DNA of 64,000 nucleotides, taken from the NCBI GenBank assembly GCA_963846885.1, contig CAWJXS010000004.1, positions 1 through 64,000 of the forward strand, in the 5' to 3' direction. The DNA is from RPQJ01 sp963846885 (lineage in GTDB: Bacteria > Pseudomonadota > Gammaproteobacteria > Steroidobacterales > Steroidobacteraceae). The position numbers were made by a program, and so were the translations under genes. The notes beneath the pieces are model-generated. The model saw only the letters and a list, made by a program, of their open reading frames with translations. It ran no database searches and had not been told where the DNA came from. Positions 12,092-20,576 of the stretch are shown in pieces. How positions within the stretch are numbered: position 1 is the first letter of the stretch; each line of letters starts with the position of its first letter.

Positions 12092-12125
12092 GTCCGCCGC
12101 GCAGCGAACTGCGCGGCGGACTTTT
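12092..12125 (+). terminator. Rho-independent terminator after the HPF-like gene
   Basis: A perfect 13-bp GC-rich stem (12092-12104 pairing with 12109-12121) with a CGAA tetraloop, followed by TTTT at 12122-12125. It starts five bases after the HPF-like stop codon, so it closes the unit that begins at the promoter near 11197. Confidence 0.92.
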
Positions 12126-12215
12126 CCCTCGCGATGTGCCCGAGCCATGGCGCCGATTACAATGGGCACTCGATGATGAACGGTTGATCGCCCCGATCAC
12201 CGCGAGACTCTCCCC

Positions 12216-12977
12216 TTGAGCCCCACTGCGACCGGCGCGATCGTCTTTGCCTTCACCCTGGCCGGCATGCTGCTCGGCATGTGGCTGCGCAAGCGTCTGC
12301 CGCCCCACCACCTGGACAACGATACGCAGAGCTCGATGAAGGAGGTCAGCGGGCTGATTGCGACGATGACGGCCCTGATACTTGGCCTGGTGACCGCCTC
12401 CGCGCAGGACTCGTTCACGAAAGTGGGCGCGGCCGTCGAGCACACCGCTGCGGACATCGTCGCACTCGATCGCTTGCTCGCCCGCTATGGACCCGAGACC
12501 AACGAGATCCGCGGCACGTTGCGGCGTGCGATCGACCACCGCATCAGGCAGATCTGGATGGACGAACCGGGCGCTGCAATGACGCAGATCGACCCGAATC
12601 CAGCGCAGGAATTCGAGCGGATCGGCACCATGATCGCCAGTCTCGAGGCGCAGACGGCGAACCAGCAATGGTTGAGGTCGCGAGCGCTCGACGCGACCGA
12701 AACGCTGCTCGCGTCACGCTGGGGCATCTTTTCCGGCCAGAGATCGGCCATGCCGAACGCGTTCCTGGTGATCCTCACGTTCTGGCTCACGGCCGCATTC
12801 GCTGGCTACGCGTTGTTCGCGCCGCGCCATCGCACGATGACGGGAATCCTGATCATCAGCGCCTTTTCCGTCGCCTGCGCGATCTTCCTGATCCTTGAAC
12901 TCGGCAACCCATTCGAGGGCCGGATAACGGTATCGGGCGACCCATTGCGGTTCGCGCTCGACCACCTCGGGAAGTGA
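12216..12977 (+). CDS. DUF4239 (bestrophin-like) membrane protein
   Basis: A 253-aa integral membrane protein of the DUF4239 type. Two hydrophobic segments lie near the N-terminus (about 5-25 and 45-65). A soluble helical middle of about 110 residues is rich in Arg/Asp/Glu, and two more segments lie near residues 185-205 and 210-230. The GLIATMTALILGLVTASAQDSF stretch near residue 48 is the most characteristic part. Its function is unproven; family members are loosely compared with bestrophin channels. The start is TTG at 12216 with no strong ribosome site; no better start preserves the first membrane helix. It stands alone after the terminator at 12092. Confidence 0.75.
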   Translation: MSPTATGAIVFAFTLAGMLLGMWLRKRLPPHHLDNDTQSSMKEVSGLIATMTALILGLVTASAQDSFTKVGAAVEHTAADIVALDRLLARYGPETNEIRGTLRRAIDHRIRQIWMDEPGAAMTQIDPNPAQEFERIGTMIASLEAQTANQQWLRSRALDATETLLASRWGIFSGQRSAMPNAFLVILTFWLTAAFAGYALFAPRHRTMTGILIISAFSVACAIFLILELGNPFEGRITVSGDPLRFALDHLGK

Positions 12978-13157
12978 GTGACTGGCGACGCGTGAGGAGA
13001 GCACGGCGCACCGTCACTCGCCGCCGAGGGGGTGGCATCGACGGCAAAGTGGCGGGCGCCGGGCCGAAAGATTATCGGGACGGCCAGCCGCGTTGACTAT
13101 CCGAAAAGCGTTTCAGACGCGCCGTGTTGCCACCCGAGCCGTAAGTGATGAGTCGCG

Positions 13158-13418
13158 CTACTTGGCGGAAGCCTTCTTCTTGGCTGCCTTCTTCTTGGTC
13201 GCCTTGCCCTTGGCGGCCTTGGGCTTCACGGTCTTCTTCGCCTTCTTGGTCGTCGCCTCAGCCTTCGAAGTCTTGCGCAGATCCGCCGAATGAGCGCGCT
13301 TGTAGGTCTGGATATCCTTGAAAGTGCCGTCCGCATTGCGGACCGCGTAAAGCTTGGTTCCCTTCGAGCTGCGCAGCGTCGTGCGCCGAACAGCTTTCTT
13401 CTTCGTAGTCGTCGCCAT
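13158..13418 (-). CDS. Small Lys/Ala-rich basic protein, probably DNA binding
   Basis: An 86-aa very basic protein. Residues 1-50 form a small conserved-looking unit (SSKGTKLYAVRNADGTFKD, then DIQTYKRAHSADLR). Residues 51-86 are almost entirely Lys, Ala and Thr, like the tails of histone H1-like and AlgP-like bacterial proteins. This predicts nucleoid or nucleic-acid binding, but no target is shown. An AGGGGAA ribosome site lies six bases before ATG 13418. It is transcribed leftward on its own between the DUF4239 gene and a LysR gene. Confidence 0.75.
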   Translation of the reverse strand: MATTTKKKAVRRTTLRSSKGTKLYAVRNADGTFKDIQTYKRAHSADLRKTSKAEATTKKAKKTVKPKAAKGKATKKKAAKKKASAK

Positions 13419-13513
13419 GCGGATTCCCCTCTGTGGTCGTTGCGAAACTTGCAGTTCGACTTGGCCGATGCAGCTCGATACTACAAAAAATCGCCGTGTC
13501 GGTCACCGCTCGC

Positions 13514-14461
13514 TCAGCCTGCTTGCGCCAGCTCCCGCTCGAGCCGATGCAGTTCCGCATCATGCTGCAGCAGCAGTTCGACGAACGCGCGTGCCGGCTT
13601 CGAGAGAGTGCGGCCCCGCACCCACGCCACGCCAAACGTGCCGCGACCGGCGAAATCGAAGTGCGGCGGCAATACGGCGAGCGTACCCGCGCGCAGCTCG
13701 TCCACGACCATGAACAGGCTCATCAAGCAGAGCGCGTCGGAGTTCTGCAGGACCGTCTTGAGGACAGGCAAGCTGTCGCACGTCACCGCCAGGTAGCCGC
13801 GGCGACGTAACTCCGGGAGCGCTGCGGCAGGCGCGAGCTGCAGGATGGCTTCCACGTCCGCGGCAGGCGCACGTGGTCCCACGAGTGGATAGCGGAACAC
13901 CGCGCTGATGTCGGGGTGAGCTTCGCCCAGCAACGGATGTCCCGGCCGGCACGCGACCACGGATGGATGGGATGCGAGTTCAGTCACCTCGAACTCATCC
14001 TTGCCACGGATGGTGCGGACCTCGGCCACCATCAGGTCGATCTCGCGCGAGCGCAGGCGATCCGGCAACTCCTGCCACGGACCGATCACGACGTTGGTCC
14101 GCAGGTTCGGGTGCTTCGCGCACAGCTGGCCGACCGCCTTCGCCACGAGGGCGGCGCCGCCATAAGGCCCGGCGCCGATGCTGAGCTCGCCGGTTTCGAG
14201 GCCGCGGGCCAGCGCGAAATCGCGTTCGATTTCACGCGCGGCGAGATCGACTTTCCTGGCATGTTCGATGAGCAGGTGCCCGAACTCCGTGGGCTCGACC
14301 TTGCGCTTGTCGCGATCGAACAGCGTCACCCCGAGCGTCGCCTCCAGCGCCTGGATGCTGCGGCTCAGCGCCGACTGGCTGATATGCAGCGCCTCCGCTG
14401 CACGCAGGTAGTTGCGGGTTTCGGCCAGGGCCAGCACGTGACGCAGTTGTCGGAGGTCCAC
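13514..14461 (-). CDS. LysR-family transcriptional regulator
   Basis: A 315-aa regulator of full normal length. The winged helix-turn-helix occupies residues 1-60 (AAEALHISQSALSRSIQALE, then GVTLFDR). The effector-binding domain starts near residue 90 (GELSIGAGPYGG). It is divergent from a MetA-pathway outer-membrane protein gene at 14585, which is the standard LysR regulator/target layout, so that gene is its likely target. A LysR-type box lies between the two starts at 14496-14510. The same box occurs upstream of the other LysR gene at the right end of the window. The inducer cannot be deduced; the neighbour suggests a hydrophobic or aromatic compound. Confidence 0.9.
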   Translation of the reverse strand: MDLRQLRHVLALAETRNYLRAAEALHISQSALSRSIQALEATLGVTLFDRDKRKVEPTEFGHLLIEHARKVDLAAREIERDFALARGLETGELSIGAGPYGGAALVAKAVGQLCAKHPNLRTNVVIGPWQELPDRLRSREIDLMVAEVRTIRGKDEFEVTELASHPSVVACRPGHPLLGEAHPDISAVFRYPLVGPRAPAADVEAILQLAPAAALPELRRRGYLAVTCDSLPVLKTVLQNSDALCLMSLFMVVDELRAGTLAVLPPHFDFAGRGTFGVAWVRGRTLSKPARAFVELLLQHDAELHRLERELAQAG

Positions 14462-14495
14462 GAGATGAGCTCAGCGCAATACAGTGATGATCATT

Positions 14496-14510
14496 ATGCA
14501 TTGGACACAT
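14496..14510 (+). promoter_or_regulatory. Candidate LysR binding box ATGCATTGGACACAT
   Basis: TG-N9-CA form, which fits the T-N11-A rule for LysR operators. It lies 34 bases upstream of the LysR start and 74 bases upstream of the divergent GTG start. It contains TTGGAC, which could double as a -35 box reading rightward. The identical 15-mer occurs at 63958-63972, also directly upstream of a LysR gene and in the same relative orientation; GATCAT precedes both copies. Confidence 0.6.
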
Positions 14511-14584
14511 TCCAGAACCATATAAATACTGGGTTGGATCAAACGACCGGTTTCCCTTGCGTGACCGGCACAAGGGAGCTTTTT

Positions 14585-15520
14585 GTGTCGAAGCCGCGCT
14601 GCCTGGTCGCCCTGTTCGTCCTGATGGCGGCCAACCTGTTCGCTGGGACAGTGGCCATGGCGCAGGGCGATGGCCCACGCGCGTACCAGATCGTGCCCAA
14701 CGGCACCAACCTGCTGTCTGTGTATGGATTGTCAGTAAGCGGCAACCAGACCGCGGATCCGAGTTCGATCATTCAGGGTGGTGACATCGATGTCGACCTG
14801 CTGCTGGCGCAGGTTACACACTCGTTCGCGCTGGCGGGCAAGCAGGCTGCGGTGTTCGGCCTGCTTCCCTACGGCGAGGTGTCCGGCAAGCTCAAACCTC
14901 CATTCAACAGAATCAACGGGAGCAGCACCGGGCTCGGCGACCCGATTCTCGGCGCCATCATCGGCCTCGTGGGTCCACCGCCGATGACGCCACAGGAATT
15001 CGTCGCGTACCAGCCGGGTTATGCGCTCGGTGTCCTCGCCAAGATCACGGTGCCCGCCGGAAGCTACGATGAAGATCAGTTCCTCAACGTCGGCGGTAAT
15101 CGCTGGGCGCTCCAGTTGGGCACGCCGATGGCGTGGTACGTCGGTCGGTCGTTCCTCGACCCGGCCCTGACGACCATCGAACTGTCGCCTTCCGTGCAGT
15201 TCTTTGGCGACAACGACGATCCGCGCGGCGCGTCCACCACGAGTCAGGACGCCCTGCTGCGGATCGAGGCGCACCTCACGCGCAACGTGCACAAGGCCGT
15301 GTGGGTGTCGCTGGACGGCCAGTACGTCTACGGCGGCGAAACCAGCACGGATGGCCGCAGCAACGACGATGCCCAGCGCGCCTTCGAGCTTGGCGGCACC
15401 GTCAACGTCTCTTTCAGTCTCCGGGCGTCGGTCAAGCTGAGTTACGGCGAGGTCGTAAGCCGTAACGACGAGGGGCCGGACGGACGAATGGTGCGCCTGA
15501 TCGGCACTTTCGCCTTCTGA
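14585..15520 (+). CDS. MetA-pathway (phenol degradation type) outer-membrane protein
   Basis: A 311-aa exported beta-barrel-like protein of the MetA-pathway of phenol degradation family (Pfam Phenol_MetA_deg type), thought to act as an outer-membrane channel for hydrophobic substrates. GTG 14585 is chosen because AAGGGAG lies just upstream and the next 25 residues form a clean signal peptide ending AMA. The body has alternating hydrophobic strands and family-type segments such as FGLLPYGEVSGK, GLGDPILGAI, VTVP-like KITVPAGSYDED and a closing aromatic LIGTFAF, as expected for an outer-membrane barrel ending in Phe. It is divergent from the LysR gene at 14461 and probably controlled by it. Confidence 0.82.
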   Translation: MSKPRCLVALFVLMAANLFAGTVAMAQGDGPRAYQIVPNGTNLLSVYGLSVSGNQTADPSSIIQGGDIDVDLLLAQVTHSFALAGKQAAVFGLLPYGEVSGKLKPPFNRINGSSTGLGDPILGAIIGLVGPPPMTPQEFVAYQPGYALGVLAKITVPAGSYDEDQFLNVGGNRWALQLGTPMAWYVGRSFLDPALTTIELSPSVQFFGDNDDPRGASTTSQDALLRIEAHLTRNVHKAVWVSLDGQYVYGGETSTDGRSNDDAQRAFELGGTVNVSFSLRASVKLSYGEVVSRNDEGPDGRMVRLIGTFAF

Positions 15521-15690
15521 TCCGGATCGCGCCGCAGAACACTGGCGCTCGCGACGGCCCGCCTGCAATCCCACCCCCCGCAGGAGGGTTCGTCGCGAGT
15601 GGCCAGCCTGCCCGCCAGCTTGCAGCTTTGCGTGGCCCACCACTAGGATGCCTGCCCTGGCGACGGTACCGCCAAATGGAGGCCCGGAAA

Positions 15691-16427
15691 TTGAGCCGCA
15701 AAACGAAGAGAAATCAACCGACGGAGCCGACTGCAGCGGCTGGCGGGTCGTCGTCCCTGAGCAGCCGTCTCGCCGCACGACCGGGGTTGCTCGCGGTAGC
15801 CCTTTTTGCATTGATGTTCGCCGCGGTCGGGCTCTTCATATACATGAGCCAGCAAGCGGCCACCGCGACGGGCTCCGGCGACGGGTCGGCGTCCGCAGCG
15901 GCGCTCGCCAGCACGCATTCGCCGACGCTGGGCGAAGCGACCGCCAAGGTCCACATCGTCGAGTTCCTGGACCCGGCCTGCGAAACCTGTGCGGCGTTCT
16001 TTCCCATCGTGAAGCAGCTCATGGCCGACCACCCGGGCAGGATCCGACTCTCCATCGCGCCACGTGGCATTGCATGAAGGGTCCGAAGTTCCGATCCGCG
16101 TCCTCGAAGCCAGCCGGGCGCAGGACAAATACCTGGGAGACGCTCGAGGGGCTGTTCGCCACGCAGTCGCAATGGGCCATTCATCACAAGGTCGATCCGG
16201 ACCTGGTCATGCAACTGGTGGCCAGCCTGGGTTTGGACATGGAGCGACTGCAGGCCGACATGAATTCGCCCGCGGTGATCGAGCGTGTCGAGCGTGACCG
16301 CGCCGACGCCAGGACGCTGAAAGTGACGGCGACGCCAGAGTACTTCGTCAACGGCAAGCCGATGCCCAGCTTCGGCGAGCAGCAACTGCGCGACCTGGTC
16401 GCGGGCGCGCTCGCCGAATCCTATTGA
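15691..16427 (+). pseudogene. Membrane-anchored DsbA-like thioredoxin, frame interrupted twice
   Basis: Thiol-disulfide oxidoreductase of the DsbA/thioredoxin fold, anchored by one helix near residues 30-52 and facing the periplasm. The active site is CETC at residues 97-100. The likely start is TTG 15691 with GGAGG eight bases upstream; ATG 15676 is the alternative. Read straight, translation stops after RIRLSI. Family-like sequence continues in a second frame (RHVALHEGSEVPIRVLEAS, to about 16131), then in a third (WETLEGLFATQSQW and on to TPEYFVNGKPMPSFGEQQL). Removing one base near 16057 and one near 16132 gives a continuous 244-aa protein. Two insertions 75 bases apart in otherwise conserved sequence suggest read errors. 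It overlaps the convergent LssY_C gene by seven bases. Confidence 0.8.
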
Positions 16428-17824
16428 CGATCGGCCTCGCTGAGCGGCCGGACGTTCCGTTTTGCTGCCTCACTCTGGCCCTGCGCAATCGGCGCGCCCG
16501 ACTGCTCCCAGAGCAGGTTCCGGACGCTGTCCGGCTGAACGGGTTGTGGTGCAAGCAGCACGACCAGGCGCATGCCGTCGCTGTGGTATGGGTCGCCGGT
16601 CAGGTTGAAGCGGGGTGAAGTGGGCGTTGCAGCCGCGGCGCCCTTCACGAACCCGAACCGGTCGACGAAGCCTGCTGCCACCAGGCTGTGCAGCAGGTAC
16701 TCGCGCGTCGTGTCCACTTCCGGATCGATGATGTGCGTGGTCAGGGTGGGAGACTTCGGCGTGACCTTCACGCCGATGTCGCGGCTCACCTGGCCAATCC
16801 AGACCTGCCTGCCCTCGTGGCGAAAGGGCGCGAGCCACAGCCGCATGTGGTTGCGCTGGGAAATCGAGCGGCGTGCGCGCTGCAACGCGATGTCCTGCCG
16901 GCGGTCGAAGACGTGCAGGTCGCTCACGGGGGCGACGGCGTAAGGCTTGCCCTCCAGGACGGCGCCGATCTCGCGCCCGACCGTTCGCAACGTGATCCGG
17001 TGCGTGAACGACCAGCCCGCGCGCGTCAGCGAGTGCAGCACCTCCGACGAATCGCCGACCAGTGCGATGTTGAGCGGATCTCCTTCCGCCAGACCATCGG
17101 CATTGGCCGCGCAGCAGGGCAGGCGTTCAAGCGCGTCGCGGAGTGCGTCGAGGCTCAGGTTGGGCAGTTCGCGCCCCGCGTAGGTCAGGGCCGGGTCGAG
17201 CCGCTCGTAGTCGAAATCGCCGTCGGGCAGTGGTAACGCAAACTCGAAGCGCAGTTCGCGCGGCGCGGACGCGGCGGAGGGTTGACCAGGAGTGCGCGCG
17301 GCGTCCTCCTGGTACGAGTCCGCCTGCAGCCGGATGTCGACGTACCGGCCGCCTTCGACGCGCGGCAGGAACACGAAGCCCTCGGTGATCGCGCGCGGGG
17401 CGAGCAGCGACCTGATCGATTCGTCGCGGAAGTCCTGGTGCAGGCGCGCTCGTTCCTGCTTCGGCACGTCGCCCTGCACGAGCAACGCAACTTCCTCGGC
17501 CGAATAGAAATCAGGGTCGACGATGCTGCGAATCAGCCACAGTCGCCGGGTCGACTCGTTGCGCACGCTGATCCACAGCGCCTGCACTTCACGCGCCCCC
17601 AGGTCGGCGCCGAAGTGCTGACGTGACTGGTCGTCCGTCAGGATCGAGACGGACACCGTCACGTCGCCATGCGCCGTCGACTGCACGCCACGCAGTTCAT
17701 CCGGCAGCCGGAGTTCGGTGGGCGCGTAGGTCGCCGCGCACCCGGCCAGCAACACGACCAGGATGGCGGGTAACGGCGACATCAGCCGGCGATGAATGAC
17801 CTGCATGCGCTTCGTTCCAGTCAC
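16421..17824 (-). CDS. Lipoprotein with LssY C-terminal domain
   Basis: A 467-aa predicted lipoprotein: hydrophobic leader with lipobox LLAGC near residues 25-29, then a soluble N-terminal half and an LssY_C-type domain over roughly residues 240-400 (LTRAGWSFTHRITL; SISQRNHMRLWLAPF; VWIGQVSRDIGVK; HIIDPEVDTTREYLLHSL). LssY_C occurs in proteins linked to lipid or secretion functions, but its activity is unknown. The start at 17824 overlaps the stop of the preceding phospholipase gene as ATGA, so translation is coupled. In-frame ATG codons at 17806 and 17782 would also give a leader. It is the last gene of the AraC-hydrolase-PLD-LssY_C operon. Confidence 0.85.
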   Translation of the reverse strand: MTGTKRMQVIHRRLMSPLPAILVVLLAGCAATYAPTELRLPDELRGVQSTAHGDVTVSVSILTDDQSRQHFGADLGAREVQALWISVRNESTRRLWLIRSIVDPDFYSAEEVALLVQGDVPKQERARLHQDFRDESIRSLLAPRAITEGFVFLPRVEGGRYVDIRLQADSYQEDAARTPGQPSAASAPRELRFEFALPLPDGDFDYERLDPALTYAGRELPNLSLDALRDALERLPCCAANADGLAEGDPLNIALVGDSSEVLHSLTRAGWSFTHRITLRTVGREIGAVLEGKPYAVAPVSDLHVFDRRQDIALQRARRSISQRNHMRLWLAPFRHEGRQVWIGQVSRDIGVKVTPKSPTLTTHIIDPEVDTTREYLLHSLVAAGFVDRFGFVKGAAAATPTSPRFNLTGDPYHSDGMRLVVLLAPQPVQPDSVRNLLWEQSGAPIAQGQSEAAKRNVRPLSEADRQ

Positions 17825-19431
17825 AGGTGTTCTTCGAAGATCTTGCCGATCGATTGCCGGAAACGTTCGACCACGCTCTCAGGCGCCTCGAACAGGGCCG
17901 CCTCTGCCGGGGTGATTTCGCGGGCGTACCGGAGATCCTCCTGCAAGAGCTTGCGCCGCAGCTCGTGCGCCAGGTCAGGCTGCAGGAAGACCACGGCCGT
18001 CTCGCTATTCAGCTTTTCGCTGCGCGGATCCAGATTATAGGAGCCGACCAGTCCACGCTGGCCGTCGAACACCGCGAACTTCGAGTGCATCGTGCCCTGT
18101 CCGCGCTGCGCGTCCTCGGGTGCCTGGCCCACCCATTCCCAGATGCGCAGGCCGGCCTCCTGATCCTTGCAGGCGCGCACTTCCGGCGCATCGTTCACGG
18201 CGAGCAAGTCGCGGTAATAGCCGCGCCCGACGAGGCTGATCTCGGGCAGGTCGTTGGTCTCCGGACTGTTCGACACCAGGCGCACGGCGACACAGCGCCG
18301 GGCCGCATCACCCAGCGCCTGCAACAGCGAGGTCGTGGGGACGAAGTACGCGTTCGCGATCAGCACTTCGCGCTCGGCCCGCTCGATCAGTTTGACGTAG
18401 GCCTGCTGGATGTAGGTTTCACGCAGTCGCGGCCGGTTCTGGATGAAACGGCATGTCGCGCCGTGAAAGCGGAGTTCCGGCTTGCGCGCCTCGAGTTTCG
18501 CGACGTTGGCCACCACGCGCGGGTCCGTCGTGTAATGAACCGGCAGCCGGCCAGTCTTGTCGAGCACCGCGCGCGTGGCGCCCCAGTAGAGGTTGGTGTC
18601 GAAGATGCCGCGACTCTTCTTCACGCCGACGAAATAGTCGAAGTTGCGGTCGAAGGCGGCGACCAGGTCGGCGACCACCGCGCCGCGCAGCACCACGTCC
18701 TGGTCGCGCCACGTCTTGTCCGGGTGCCAGGGGTCCGCGCGGAAATACTCGTTGCCGATGTTGAGTCCGCCCGTGACCGCGATGGCCGCCGGCGTCTCGC
18801 CGTCGACGATCCACATTTTCTCGTGGTAGCGCTGGTTCAGGGCGTTAGGGTCCGTATGCGGCGTCAGCAGTGGCACGGGCACTTCGTTCAGCCATTGCAG
18901 CGCCAGCGCCTCGTAGCCTTCCACCTCGATGCCGTGCTGCTTGAGGTCGAACATCATCCACTGCGTCTGCAACCCCGGATTGGAAAACGCATCCACGATG
19001 ACGCGAACGTCGAGCCCCGCAGCTTTCTTCTGCTTGAGCAGCTCTGCGATGCGCAGTCCCGCTTCGTCGCCCCTGAACACGAGGGCCTGGATGCGGATCG
19101 ACTGTTTCGCATTCATGAGCGTGTGCAGCCGAACTGCGAATGAGTCTTCGCCCCCCTGCAGGACGGCGACCTCGCAAGCGTCCGGTTCGCGGACGGGGAA
19201 CAGGCCGCTCAGGCCGACTTCAGGGTACGAGCTGCCGGTGAACTGTGCGTCCGGTCCGAGCACCGATGTCGCACTGGTTTCGGCGACGAACTGGGCAACC
19301 GAGCGCGGGTCATCGGTCGGGCCCTGCGCAGCGCAACCTGCCGCCGTCGAAGCGATGCAAGCGAGCGCCACGCGGAACGACGCGCGCGTGCACCGTGCCA
19401 GCAACAGAGGCCGTGCGTCAGTTGGTGTCAA
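17821..19431 (-). CDS. Phospholipase D family lipoprotein (cardiolipin synthase-like)
   Basis: A 536-aa protein of the PLD superfamily, which transfers or hydrolyses phosphatidyl groups. It has two HKD motifs: HEKMWIVD near residue 202 with a following VTGGLNIGNEY, and HSKFAVFD near residue 448 with GSYNLDPRS. Two complete motifs imply an active single-chain enzyme. The N-terminus has a hydrophobic leader ending STAAGC, a weak lipobox, so membrane attachment in the periplasm is likely. Both ends overlap neighbours by four bases: the upstream alpha/beta hydrolase and the downstream LssY_C gene. A separate PLD lipoprotein lies at 57297. The true substrate is not shown. Confidence 0.88.
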   Translation of the reverse strand: MTPTDARPLLLARCTRASFRVALACIASTAAGCAAQGPTDDPRSVAQFVAETSATSVLGPDAQFTGSSYPEVGLSGLFPVREPDACEVAVLQGGEDSFAVRLHTLMNAKQSIRIQALVFRGDEAGLRIAELLKQKKAAGLDVRVIVDAFSNPGLQTQWMMFDLKQHGIEVEGYEALALQWLNEVPVPLLTPHTDPNALNQRYHEKMWIVDGETPAAIAVTGGLNIGNEYFRADPWHPDKTWRDQDVVLRGAVVADLVAAFDRNFDYFVGVKKSRGIFDTNLYWGATRAVLDKTGRLPVHYTTDPRVVANVAKLEARKPELRFHGATCRFIQNRPRLRETYIQQAYVKLIERAEREVLIANAYFVPTTSLLQALGDAARRCVAVRLVSNSPETNDLPEISLVGRGYYRDLLAVNDAPEVRACKDQEAGLRIWEWVGQAPEDAQRGQGTMHSKFAVFDGQRGLVGSYNLDPRSEKLNSETAVVFLQPDLAHELRRKLLQEDLRYAREITPAEAALFEAPESVVERFRQSIGKIFEEHL

Positions 19432-20576
19432 TTCGGGGCACCAGCGGCAAGGGACCGGGCAGCAGAATCGCTGGCAGGAGTCCTTGGCGCATTCGAATCA
19501 ACGTCGAGTGCGCCGGTGACGTAGGCGAGGACGGATTCGAACAGCACGTCGCGTGGAAATTGGCGTCCGCTCGGACGCGACGAGAGATAGGGTACCTGCG
19601 CGTCGAGCGCGATCGCGAGATCCCAGTGGTCGGAGTTCACGAGCGCCAGCAGGGTGGAGCCCGGAATGAATGCGTCCTGCAGCGCCACCTGGCCGTCGTT
19701 GCGTTCGTCGACGGCAGCCAGTTCGTGCCACGAATGCCGCAGCCCGCGGCTCAGGTGATCGCGGGTCGTAAAGGCTGCAACGGAGAAATACCGGACATGC
19801 TGGGGCAGGGGGTGCTCGGCCATCCACTGCTGCCGCACGTGCGGCAACAGGCTGGCGAATACTCCGCCGTCGCCGGGCTCGCAGAACTTGCTGAACGCGT
19901 CTGCGGGCAGGTGCTGGTAGAAACGCTCGGCGTCCACGGCAAGCGGCGAGCCGAAGACCGGGCCGCCGAAACTGACCACCGCGGCGACGTCCTGCGCGAG
20001 GTCCGGATACATGACGAGGAACTCGAGAATGTCGACGGTCCCTTTCGAATAGCCCACCATGACCACGCGCTCGCCGGTCGTGGGATGCGGCCGCCCAAGG
20101 GCTTCAGCGATCTGGCGCGCATTGTGCTCGGCGCTGGAGCGCCCGCCCACGACCACCGCGTCCACCCGCACGCCGCTCGCGACCAGCCGATCGATCGCCT
20201 GGCCGAACGGCAACATGTCCTTCCACCGGCAATCGCCGAGCGCGCCCGTCACGACGATGATTCGGTACGACGGCGGTTTCGCAGTCGTGAGCTCGACCGC
20301 GTCGCTGCGCGCCGGGAATTCGTCCGGGAGGCGCCACAGCAGCGCGTCGCAATCCTGCGGGGCGACGCCATTCGCCTGCGAGGCATCGAGCCGTGCGCAG
20401 AACGCGGCCCGAAAATCCGCCCGCTCGTCCCGTACCGGTGCGAAGGACGGACGGGGTTGTGGCAACGGGCCAGCCTGCAGGTCGCTGGCCGCAGGAAAGT
20501 GCGTGCAGCCGCTCGTGAGGGAAAGCGAGAGCAGCAGCCATGCAAGCGCCGAGAGGCGCGCAGCGCGCATGGTCAT
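19428..20576 (-). CDS. Alpha/beta-hydrolase-fold lipoprotein
   Basis: A 382-aa predicted lipoprotein with a clear leader and lipobox LTSGC at about residues 20-24. The nucleophile elbow is GYSKG near residue 175, preceded by a RIIVVTGALGD oxyanion-type strand near 105, so a serine hydrolase of lipase or esterase type is likely. NSDHWDLAIAL near residue 318 probably carries the catalytic His. Its start overlaps the AraC stop as ATGA, and its own end overlaps the PLD start, so all are translated as a coupled series. The substrate is unknown; the PLD partner suggests lipid. Confidence 0.78.
   Translation of the reverse strand: MTMRAARLSALAWLLLSLSLTSGCTHFPAASDLQAGPLPQPRPSFAPVRDERADFRAAFCARLDASQANGVAPQDCDALLWRLPDEFPARSDAVELTTAKPPSYRIIVVTGALGDCRWKDMLPFGQAIDRLVASGVRVDAVVVGGRSSAEHNARQIAEALGRPHPTTGERVVMVGYSKGTVDILEFLVMYPDLAQDVAAVVSFGGPVFGSPLAVDAERFYQHLPADAFSKFCEPGDGGVFASLLPHVRQQWMAEHPLPQHVRYFSVAAFTTRDHLSRGLRHSWHELAAVDERNDGQVALQDAFIPGSTLLALVNSDHWDLAIALDAQVPYLSSRPSGRQFPRDVLFESVLAYVTGALDVDSNAPRTPASDSAARSLAAGAPN

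Noticed and set aside
14501..14526. TTGGAC/TATAAA as a sigma70 promoter for the MetA-type gene
   Set aside because: The spacer is 14 bases, too short for a normal promoter; only the LysR box is kept.
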